This document shows, in pieces, positions 1 through 5,289 of a stretch of 5,289 nt of DNA. Source of the stretch: DAONDQ01 sp035402645 (GTDB lineage Bacteria; Cloacimonadota; Cloacimonadia; Cloacimonadales; DAONDQ01); NCBI GenBank assembly GCA_035402645.1, contig DAONDQ010000166.1, positions 1 through 5,289 of the forward strand, written 5' to 3'. Position 1 is the stretch's first letter, and each line of letters opens with the position of its first letter. The notes below the pieces were generated by a model that had not been told where the DNA came from, did not search any database, and saw nothing but the letters and a program-made list of their open reading frames with translations. Made by a program: the position numbers and the translations under genes.

Positions 1-1223
1 AACCAGGTAATATCGGCACACCTTATCTAAGAATCTATACTGGAAGCAATACTGTTCCTATTGAACCTGATGTTTTGATTCCATATTCATTACCAACAGG
101 CCGAACACTATATCAAGTAGTACAACTTGGTGATGTTAATGGTGATGGATATGATGATATTGGATTTAGTATAGATTCTTCAACTATTCCCGGAGCATTG
201 ATTTATAATATTGTATGGGGAAATAGTTTGGTTGCTGAATACATCACAACTTCCTGTGCCTATACTGTATCACATACATATGGTTTTAGTGGGATAGGTG
301 ACATTAACAATGATGGCTATGATGATTTTGCCATAGGTTATACCTATGATGACCCATATTTAGGTTACCATCTAATAACGATATACTATGGTAATGCAGC
401 AGGAACATTCGATGATCAAATTGTACTAACGCAAACTCAATCTGGCATATCCAAGATTTGTATCCCTTTAGGAGATATAAACGGAGACGGTATCGATGAT
501 TTCATGGGATACCAATCGTTCGCAGGCTTGAATGTCTGGTTTGGAGCGACGGTTATTGATACAAATCCCAATATCATGCTCACACCAGCCTTTCAAGGTG
601 GAGAAGATGGGTTGGGGCTTAAGCATGGTGATATTAATAATGACGGTTACCAGGATATCGTAGGCACAGATTATTTTGACAATGAATTCTGTGTCTGGAT
701 GGGAAGACCTTTTATCAATGGTGTGAATGACCTCATCGTATATTGTCCGGGAATTCCCAGCAATCCTTTGGACTATTTTGGTTATGCTTTGACTATGGGT
801 GACTATAATGCAGATGGGTGCTCTGATGTAGCAATATCTGCTCCCTTTACTGATAATACTCTATTACCTGATTATCGTGGTTATGTTTATATATATGCCG
901 GGAATACAGATTTTGTAAGTAATGATGATCCTTCTTCTCCAGTGCTACCTAATCAATTTTGTTTCAGCGTTTATCCGAATCCTGCAAGGGTGCATGACAA
1001 CTTTGTAACACTAAAAATAAAGAATATTCGGGATAATATAAATCCTGTGGAAATTAGTATTTTCAATATCAGGGGACAATGTGTCCAGCATAATCAAATG
1101 TCACAATCTCTCTTTTCAACACAATATTACTTGGATGTCAGCAAATTAAATAGTGGAATATATATATGTAAAGTGCGAGTAGGAAGCCACTTTGATCTTC
1201 ACAAGATATCGATAATCAAATAG
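1..1223 (+). CDS. FG-GAP repeat protein with T9SS type A sorting domain (5' partial)
   Basis: C-terminal part of a secreted beta-propeller protein; the first complete codon is at position 3 and the stop is TAG at 1221-1223, giving 406 visible residues. Five D-x-[ND]-x-D-G-x-x-D calcium-binding motifs lie at 132-158, 300-326, 474-500, 630-656 and 801-827, about 52-58 residues apart, as expected for blades of an FG-GAP/integrin-alpha-like propeller. The last blade has a clear FGYAL...GDYNADG signature. The final ~88 residues form a T9SS sorting domain. FG-GAP proteins are generally surface-exposed and bind ligands or other proteins; the partner here cannot be told. A TTG at 75 could open a 382-residue frame, but it has no Shine-Dalgarno sequence, and the same frame stays open with propeller-like sequence (TPYLRIYTGSN) before it, so the gene starts upstream of the window. 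Propellers usually have seven blades, so some are probably missing. Family assignment is firm; function is open. Confidence 0.93.
   Translation, partial: PGNIGTPYLRIYTGSNTVPIEPDVLIPYSLPTGRTLYQVVQLGDVNGDGYDDIGFSIDSSTIPGALIYNIVWGNSLVAEYITTSCAYTVSHTYGFSGIGDINNDGYDDFAIGYTYDDPYLGYHLITIYYGNAAGTFDDQIVLTQTQSGISKICIPLGDINGDGIDDFMGYQSFAGLNVWFGATVIDTNPNIMLTPAFQGGEDGLGLKHGDINNDGYQDIVGTDYFDNEFCVWMGRPFINGVNDLIVYCPGIPSNPLDYFGYALTMGDYNADGCSDVAISAPFTDNTLLPDYRGYVYIYAGNTDFVSNDDPSSPVLPNQFCFSVYPNPARVHDNFVTLKIKNIRDNINPVEISIFNIRGQCVQHNQMSQSLFSTQYYLDVSKLNSGIYICKVRVGSHFDLHKISIIK
129..830 (+). repeat. Five FG-GAP beta-propeller repeats (protein-level)
   Basis: Five copies of the FG-GAP core: GDVNGDGYDD, GDINNDGYDD, GDINGDGIDD, GDINNDGYQD and GDYNADGCSD. 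Core motif starts are spaced 168, 174, 156 and 171 bases apart. The acidic and Asn side chains at positions 1, 3, 5 and 9 of each loop are the expected calcium ligands, and all are present, so none of the five visible loops looks degenerate. The region between motifs alternates short hydrophobic strands such as LIYNIVWGN and YVYIYAGN, typical of propeller blades. Confidence 0.9.
957..1220 (+). other. T9SS type A C-terminal sorting domain
   Basis: This C-terminal domain of about 88 residues opens with FSVYPNPA, the hallmark start of Por/T9SS type A sorting domains. It continues with a strand pattern ISIFNIRGQCV and then LDVSKLNSGIYICKV, and ends in a short basic tail (HKISIIK). In known systems this domain directs Sec-exported cargo through the outer-membrane T9SS translocon and is removed or used to anchor the protein. 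It therefore predicts that the propeller ends up outside the cell. The T9SS machinery itself is not in the window. Confidence 0.92.
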
Positions 1224-1258
1224 GAATTTAGTAAGATTTTTTATAAGCTACTTTTTAT

Positions 1259-1263
1259 GGAGG
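1259..1263 (+). promoter_or_regulatory. Shine-Dalgarno sequence of the second gene
   Basis: GGAGG lies four bases before the ATG at 1268. The spacing is slightly short, but the match to the 16S rRNA anti-Shine-Dalgarno sequence is strong. It supports 1268 as the start, together with the signal peptide that begins there. The intergenic stretch (1224-1267) shows no stable hairpin with a T-run and no convincing promoter, which fits read-through from the upstream gene. Confidence 0.8.
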
Positions 1264-1267
1264 ACAC

Positions 1268-1324
1268 ATGAAACACTTTATTTGGAGCATTATCATTTTA
1301 TCCCTTGTTTTTCAACTTCAAGCC
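1268..1324 (+). other. Sec signal peptide of the second protein
   Basis: The N-terminus is MKHFIWSIIILSLVFQLQA: a short Lys/His-containing n-region, a hydrophobic core of about 11-12 residues (FIWSIIILSLVF) and a polar c-region ending in Ala. The likely cleavage is after residue 19 (LQA before KY). No lipobox Cys follows, so signal peptidase I processing is expected rather than lipoprotein anchoring. The next Met is at residue 38 and would lose this signal. Confidence 0.85.
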
Positions 1325-4300
1325 AAATACTCTGATGCTTTTCTGAATGGAGTCTATTCTCAATATCAAGTTCGTTATATGGGTACATCAAATGAAGTAG
1401 GAACGAAATTTGATAGTTTAGGATACTTACTTCATGAGGCAGGTTTCAATGCAGTTCATTTTGAGACGATTAGAGACAATCAATCTCAAAATGATATTCT
1501 TGCTCTCCCCAATATACTAACAGCTTTGGATAGCAACCATATTGATGCTGTGCTTTATGATCTTTGCTGGAATGATGCTAGTAACACAACTTTATATCCT
1601 CTACCTAAAGTAGGAGTCGGTTCTCTCTCCATGGCTGATTATCTGAAAATGGAAGCAGAATATCAATTGATTTATAATGGAACTGCTTTTCTACCGGACA
1701 TGCTAAGTGCTGAAGACCCAACGAAAGAAGACTTGATGACGTATGTATTTGCTCATGATACTGGTTATTGTGATCATCAATCAGGTCAATATTCTAATGG
1801 AAATTCTTGGGTCTGCGATCCTACATCTCCACATAATAATGTAGCAGGATTAGCCCTTTACAATCCACGCTTTCGCTGGAAATCTGCTAATCAATCAAAT
1901 CCTCGAAGCATTGCATATGATTTGTTCTTTTATAATTCAGTTGATGCTCAACCTGATAAAGAGAATAAATTATATCTTAGATTAGCTTTGAAATGGGCTG
2001 AAAATCTTGATCCAAATATACCAATTGCTGACATTTCTCTTATTGTTGCAAAATCAAATACAGGCATTTATGATGCTTATAATCCAAGTGTTACTACTAA
2101 TTATGTTACATTGCCCTTGCATCCTACCTCAACGAGTTATACAACTTCACTGAATAGTCAGGACTTTACATATGGTGAAACAGGTAGTTTTGGGTTCAGG
2201 ATTTTCGAATATTATGTTGATATTGCAGAAATCTATAATAATCCATCTAATGTTCATCCTAATCTATCAGATGTCCTAGCCGGGGGATATTTCAAACTTA
2301 TCAGTCCTCAAATCTACTGGTGTGGCAATGCAACTCTCTATATTGATTATATTGAGTTTGAGGATGAATTTCATCGGGATTTGAGAATAAACCAGCAAGA
2401 TGCTAGTAATTCGGTGTACTTTTCAAGATTATACAGGAGACTTTCTCAAATTGAAAGCTGTAATGTTTCCACAAACAATATAGCTTATTATTATACAATA
2501 GATGAACCTTTTCGGGGTACATTCGATGCATTTGGTAAGCTTCAAACTTACATGCTTTCACAAAGCAACAGGAAAATCATCACCTGCATTGATATGAAAG
2601 ATCATGATGTTGTCAAACCTAATCCACTACCAAGCTTCTATCAACCTGAATTGTTTATCAAAGAAGCAATGCCGGAAAGGATACTTATTGACAATTATCC
2701 GTTACAAGAATGGGGAACAGGGTCTAATCTAATTCAATGGAATGACAATGTTAATTCAGGAACAGGTGTTCAAAACAAAATTCAGAGTCTTGTGTTGACA
2801 CCATATCAACGTATAGCGGAATTTATTAAAAATAATAGTACTTATCATAATACAGAACTATTCTATTGTCCTCAGATTTTTGGTGAAAAAAGTAATGGAG
2901 GATATTGGAAATATGTGCCACCACCAAAAAACATGACAAAATGTCTTCAATTATTACCTTTGTGCTATGGAGCAGATGGAATTTTAAGCTTCACAATTGC
3001 TTCTAATAGAGCAGATAACTATTATGGATCTTATACACGTTATGCTCCTTTGATACATGAGGAAGATTTTAGTGATATACACATTGATCCAGACTGGTCT
3101 GCATACCAGATGCTGAAAGAAGCAAATGACAAAATAAATGTATATGGACCCATTATTAGAGGGTTAACTTGGGACAATGCTGATGCGATAATGGTGGATG
3201 GTTTACACCAGAATGTTTCTATTAATGATTTTGGTCTTGATAGTTTAGCAGTAATTTCGCTTAGTAATCCATCTCACCCTTATGAAGGCTATGTTCAATG
3301 CGGATACTATCATACAGCAACCAATAAATATTTTATGCTGGTAAATAGAAGAGCTGTTTTTAGAAGCGATGGTCAATCTGGGGTTCTTCCAGACAATGTA
3401 GATGCATCATTTACAGTTGCACCAAATCAAAATGTGCAATTCACATTTAACTCGATAACAGTTGCTCAGTACGGTGGTTGTTTGGGATTATTTGACCCAT
3501 ATTCACATGAAATCTGTATTTCAGAGAATAACAGGCATGTCAGAGTATCCTTAGATGCTGGAGATGGAAGCTTAAGGCAGATTGTATCTGTACTACCTGC
3601 TAATTTTAACTGCGTCGCTGACTCTCTAAACCGTGACAGATATGCCATTGGAACTGTGAACATCCATCATGGCAGTAATTTAAAGATACCTGCCAACCGC
3701 ACATTGCATACTTATCCCAATACAAAGATATATGTTACTAACCATTCTATATTTCGAATATATGGAAATTTGCTAGCTGAAGATTCAACAATGATATACG
3801 TTGAATCGGGTAGTACTTTGGATTTATCTAATGCAGTCTGCCAATGGGGTAAAGGGGCAGGGATAATAGCTGATAGTTCGTCAATTATTATGGATTCTTC
3901 CAATATGTTTGATATCAACCATCCCGATTCATGGGCGGGAATATCCTGTTCGAATAGCTCAATCTCTTTGATAAATAACAGTCTCATCGGGGCTGCGGAT
4001 ACCGCACTTGATCTTACCAACTGTAGCCTGAATATGGTCTCCAGTACAATTGATGTTCCAGATAATGGGGTTGGAATTAGGATCATAGGACATAATACCG
4101 GTTCATGGATTCATATTACCGGTACATCAACTTCAAAATCACAAATTTACTCAACTGGAAATGGTGTAAGCAGAACATGTACAGGAATTGATTATAATGA
4201 ATCTCGAAATCAACTGAAAATCAGTGATACAGATTTTTCGAATTTGTATCTTGCGATTAATTACCTTGCAGCAGATGCTGCTGAGGATAGTATTATAAAT

Positions 4301-5289
4301 TGTGTGTTTGATGCTTGCTATCATGGATTACAGATCACAGGATTTCCCGGATTGAAATTAGTGGATAACTGTACTTTTTCGAATGATACTTACGGAATTG
4401 AAACAAGCTATTACCAGCCTGAAATTGATAATTGTTCGTTTATGGGAGGTACTAATGAGTTTACCTCAAATCCTTGGGTTGGTTGTGGGATTCTTTTGGA
4501 TTATGTAACCGCAAATCTACCAACAAGCAAGTTGAAAGGAAATATAAATGGTTGTCAATTTGAAGACTTGTATTTTGGCATTCTAAATCACCAATCTTCA
4601 CCGAGGATATGTACAAGTAGCTTTGTACGTAATACAAATGGTATTGCGATTACGAGTACTTCGTTCCTTGACTGCAGCCGTTCAGCACGGAATACTTTAT
4701 CCAACATTGAAAATAATATCGTCTGCGACAACCTTCGGTCAAATGGTCAACCAACGGTACTGAGTTTCTTAAAGTTGAATTGGGGTCATAACCAGTTTTA
4801 CCAACCGGAAAACGGTTATGATTTTAAATTCCCATCATCTTTTGGTATATTTCCCCATTTTCCTTTGGGATGTGTGAATGCTGATGGAAATTACTGGAGT
4901 GATTTTGCAATCACTACTTATCCCTATACGAATTTTATCTATGCTAATTATATGGATCCTGTTACTCATTTACTCAATTATGATGTAAATGATTCCATTC
5001 GATTTGAAAATGCAACAGCATTACAGGATACGTGCTTATATAGTGATGCTGATCAAATGTTTCGTGATATCCTTGCCGATAGGTGCGATTCCGAAGCATC
5101 ATACTGGGGATTATGCGTTGATAGATCTTATCTGTGTTCTGTTTTGGGTAATCTTGATCTGTATGATCTTATCGATTACTATCAAACACAAATGGATGCT
5201 ACCCCTGACAGCCTTAACGACTTGAAACTGCTGGCAAGGGATTATCAGGCAAAAGCATATATTCAGCTTGAAGAATATCAAAGTGCTGC
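1268..5289 (+). CDS. Giant secreted multidomain protein: GH-like barrel, beta-helix, TPR-like (3' partial)
   Basis: One open frame of 1340 complete codons starts at ATG 1268 and runs off the window end without a stop. Visible order: signal peptide (residues 1-19); alpha/beta-barrel-like region (about 40-645) with GFNAVHF near its start, YYYTIDEP at 407-414, ILIDNYP at 472-478 and CYGADGILSF at 566-575; a jelly-roll-like segment within it (about 214-368); a beta-sandwich (about 646-790); a parallel beta-helix (about 800-1240); and a helical TPR-like region (from about 1245). The barrel pattern resembles glycoside hydrolase-like families in which an acidic pair followed by Pro sits at a strand end, and the beta-helix resembles pectate-lyase/NosD-type folds. 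A role in binding or cutting polysaccharide outside the cell is inferred; the substrate is unknown. It starts 44 bases after the upstream T9SS cargo gene, so co-transcription is likely. A T9SS sorting domain would be expected at the unseen C-terminus. It contains 31 cysteines. Alternative: a non-catalytic adhesin. That this is a real gene is near certain; the function is tentative. Confidence 0.9.
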   Translation, partial: MKHFIWSIIILSLVFQLQAKYSDAFLNGVYSQYQVRYMGTSNEVGTKFDSLGYLLHEAGFNAVHFETIRDNQSQNDILALPNILTALDSNHIDAVLYDLCWNDASNTTLYPLPKVGVGSLSMADYLKMEAEYQLIYNGTAFLPDMLSAEDPTKEDLMTYVFAHDTGYCDHQSGQYSNGNSWVCDPTSPHNNVAGLALYNPRFRWKSANQSNPRSIAYDLFFYNSVDAQPDKENKLYLRLALKWAENLDPNIPIADISLIVAKSNTGIYDAYNPSVTTNYVTLPLHPTSTSYTTSLNSQDFTYGETGSFGFRIFEYYVDIAEIYNNPSNVHPNLSDVLAGGYFKLISPQIYWCGNATLYIDYIEFEDEFHRDLRINQQDASNSVYFSRLYRRLSQIESCNVSTNNIAYYYTIDEPFRGTFDAFGKLQTYMLSQSNRKIITCIDMKDHDVVKPNPLPSFYQPELFIKEAMPERILIDNYPLQEWGTGSNLIQWNDNVNSGTGVQNKIQSLVLTPYQRIAEFIKNNSTYHNTELFYCPQIFGEKSNGGYWKYVPPPKNMTKCLQLLPLCYGADGILSFTIASNRADNYYGSYTRYAPLIHEEDFSDIHIDPDWSAYQMLKEANDKINVYGPIIRGLTWDNADAIMVDGLHQNVSINDFGLDSLAVISLSNPSHPYEGYVQCGYYHTATNKYFMLVNRRAVFRSDGQSGVLPDNVDASFTVAPNQNVQFTFNSITVAQYGGCLGLFDPYSHEICISENNRHVRVSLDAGDGSLRQIVSVLPANFNCVADSLNRDRYAIGTVNIHHGSNLKIPANRTLHTYPNTKIYVTNHSIFRIYGNLLAEDSTMIYVESGSTLDLSNAVCQWGKGAGIIADSSSIIMDSSNMFDINHPDSWAGISCSNSSISLINNSLIGAADTALDLTNCSLNMVSSTIDVPDNGVGIRIIGHNTGSWIHITGTSTSKSQIYSTGNGVSRTCTGIDYNESRNQLKISDTDFSNLYLAINYLAADAAEDSIINCVFDACYHGLQITGFPGLKLVDNCTFSNDTYGIETSYYQPEIDNCSFMGGTNEFTSNPWVGCGILLDYVTANLPTSKLKGNINGCQFEDLYFGILNHQSSPRICTSSFVRNTNGIAITSTSFLDCSRSARNTLSNIENNIVCDNLRSNGQPTVLSFLKLNWGHNQFYQPENGYDFKFPSSFGIFPHFPLGCVNADGNYWSDFAITTYPYTNFIYANYMDPVTHLLNYDVNDSIRFENATALQDTCLYSDADQMFRDILADRCDSEASYWGLCVDRSYLCSVLGNLDLYDLIDYYQTQMDATPDSLNDLKLLARDYQAKAYIQLEEYQSA
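1385..3202 (+). other. Glycoside-hydrolase-like alpha/beta-barrel region
   Basis: Residues about 40-645. The opening FDSLGYLLHEAGFNAVHFE looks like the first helix and strand of a TIM barrel (a helix ending in GFN, then a hydrophobic strand). Further strand-like segments are IDAVLYDLCW (92-101), IAYYYTIDEP (405-414), KIITCIDM (436-443), RILIDNYP (471-478), ELFYCPQIFGE (530-540) and GADGILSFTI (568-577). This order (D-E-P, then D-x-Y-P, then a G-A-D/K-G-I-hydrophobic strand) is seen in many glycoside-hydrolase-like barrels. Asp412 and Glu413 are the best candidates for active-site acids. I cannot assign a GH family, and the fold is inferred from pattern only. Confidence 0.55.
1907..2371 (+). 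other. Jelly-roll / CBM-like beta segment within the barrel
   Basis: Residues about 214-368 are rich in alternating hydrophobic strands (KLYLRLALKWA, IADISLIVAKS, GSFGFRIFEYYVDIAEI, GYFKLISPQIYW) and end with ATLYIDYIEFEDE. An ending of the form L-Y-I-D-x-I-x-hydrophobic is typical of the last strand of carbohydrate-binding jelly rolls and similar beta-sandwiches. It lies between barrel-like segments, so it looks like an insertion rather than a terminal module. The boundaries are approximate and binding of sugar is only inferred. Confidence 0.45.
3203..3637 (+). other. Beta-sandwich following the barrel
   Basis: Residues about 646-790 read as short beta strands: LAVISLSNP, YFMLVNRRAVF, ASFTVAP, NVQFTFNSI, HVRVSLDAGDGSLRQIVSV. 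A beta-sandwich after the catalytic barrel is common in glycoside hydrolases (for example the C-terminal domains of amylase- and GH42-like enzymes), where a phrase like YFMLVNRR and a late AGDGSL-type turn are often seen. The role is probably structural. No family is recognised. Confidence 0.45.
4226..4657 (+). repeat. Cysteine-marked beta-helix coils (N-C-x-F repeats)
   Basis: Successive coils begin DTDF (residue 987), NCVF (1011), NCTF (1034), NCSF (1055), GCQF (1095) and CTSSF (1115). Cys positions are 1012, 1035, 1056, 1096 and 1115, so the steps are 23, 21, 40 (about two turns, or one turn with a long loop) and 19 residues. Most coils continue with a second strand of the type YGIETS, CGILLD, FGILNH or NGIAIT. 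The Cys side chains would stack at one position along the helix, forming a ladder. Confidence 0.65.
4786..4821 (+). other. Imperfect inverted repeat (possible hairpin) inside the second gene
   Basis: TCATAACC at 4786-4793 plus GTTTT at 4795-4799 pair with AAAAC at 4809-4813 plus GGTTATGA at 4814-4821. That makes a 13-bp stem with one bulged A (4794) and a nine-base loop (4800-4808). It is followed by TTTTAAATT. It lies wholly within the coding frame, so it may be a chance consequence of the codons. No function is claimed. Confidence 0.4.
5000..5289 (+). other. Start of a helical, TPR-like region (cut by window end)
   Basis: From residue about 1245 the composition changes from beta-helix to amphipathic helix: DADQMFRDILADRCDSEASY, then LCSVLGNLDLYDLIDYYQTQ, then LLARDYQAKAYIQLEEYQSA. 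The phrase AKAYIQLEEYQSA, with a small residue, then Tyr, then Leu-x-x-Tyr-x-x-Ala, matches the helix A/B turn of tetratricopeptide repeats. Such repeats usually mediate protein-protein contact. Only one or two helical pairs are visible and the region continues beyond the window. Confidence 0.5.

Larger units (their letters stand above)
3665..4987 (+). other. Right-handed parallel beta-helix region
   Basis: Residues about 800-1240 show the repetitive coil pattern of pectate-lyase/NosD-type beta-helices: short strands, turns rich in Asn, Ser and Gly, and a coil length near 20-23 residues. The entry (LKIPANRTLHTYPNTKIYV, then GNLLAEDSTMIYVESGSTL) resembles the first rungs of such domains. Later coils carry a [ND/G]-C-x-F strand start followed by a G-I-x-hydrophobic strand. 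A GNYWSD motif (1207-1212), common near the end of NosD-like helices, closes it. Beta-helices of this kind either bind or cleave polysaccharides or serve as rigid stalks; no catalytic set can be recognised here. Confidence 0.75.

Noticed and set aside
75..77. TTG codon as the start of the first gene
   Set aside because: No Shine-Dalgarno sequence precedes it, no signal peptide follows, and the same frame is open with propeller-like sequence back to position 3. The gene is cut by the window edge.
1242..1247. TATAAG as a -10 promoter box for the second gene
   Set aside because: No matching -35 box or Bacteroidota-type -33/-7 pair at correct spacing; AT-rich spacers produce such hexamers often.
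1224..1267. Possible intrinsic terminator in the gap, suggested by a T-run at about 1237-1242
   Set aside because: No GC-containing stem precedes the T-run, so nothing supports termination between the two genes.
3466..3663. 65-codon minus-strand open frame
   Set aside because: It lies antisense within the second gene, its product has no recognisable domain, and the plus-strand frame is continuous and coherent across it.
3712..4086. 124-codon minus-strand open frame
   Set aside because: It is a shadow of the beta-helix coding region; low-complexity antisense of Ser/Asn/Ile-rich coils readily produces long open frames. No family resemblance.
4611..4628. GTACAA...TTGTAC inverted repeat
   Set aside because: Only a six-base stem within coding DNA; expected by chance in several kilobases.
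4989..5225. 78-codon plus-strand frame with hydrophobic, membrane-like sequence
   Set aside because: It is a +1-shifted frame inside the second gene, whose own frame continues through with a helical TPR-like sequence. No ribosome binding site was seen before it.

Overview
The window contains two consecutive plus-strand protein-coding genes, both cut by the window edges, with 44 non-coding bases between them. The DNA is AT-rich by eye (not counted). Both products look like exported surface or secreted proteins. The first ends in a type IX secretion system (T9SS) type A sorting domain, which restricts the source to bacteria of the Bacteroidota/FCB group and relatives. The sorting-domain style, the large multidomain cargo and the AT-rich codon use would suit an anaerobic Candidatus Cloacimonadota-like or Bacteroidota organism. 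That taxonomic guess is inference; there is no rRNA or marker gene here to settle it.

Layout. Positions 1-1223 hold the C-terminal 406 residues of an FG-GAP (integrin-alpha-like) beta-propeller protein. Five calcium-binding repeat motifs are visible, followed by the sorting domain. The gene is open at its 5' end, and the first possible start codon inside the window (TTG at 75) is not the true start. Positions 1224-1267 are a short spacer with a Shine-Dalgarno sequence and no convincing terminator. From 1268 to the window end runs one uninterrupted frame of 1340 complete codons. It encodes a giant secreted protein whose 3' end lies outside the window.

The second protein reads, in order: a Sec signal peptide; an alpha/beta-barrel-like region resembling glycoside hydrolases, with a Y-x-x-D-E-P motif; a jelly-roll-like beta segment that seems to be inserted in the barrel; a beta-sandwich; a right-handed parallel beta-helix with a periodic N-C-x-F motif; and the beginning of a helical, TPR-like region. 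These domain calls come from reading the translation and not from a database search.

How they may work together: the close spacing and shared strand suggest co-transcription of two envelope or extracellular proteins. One is a propeller of the kind used for adhesion or ligand binding; the other is a candidate polysaccharide-acting or polysaccharide-binding protein. I see no mobile element, CRISPR array, RNA gene or defence system. The most notable feature is the unusual domain combination in the second gene.
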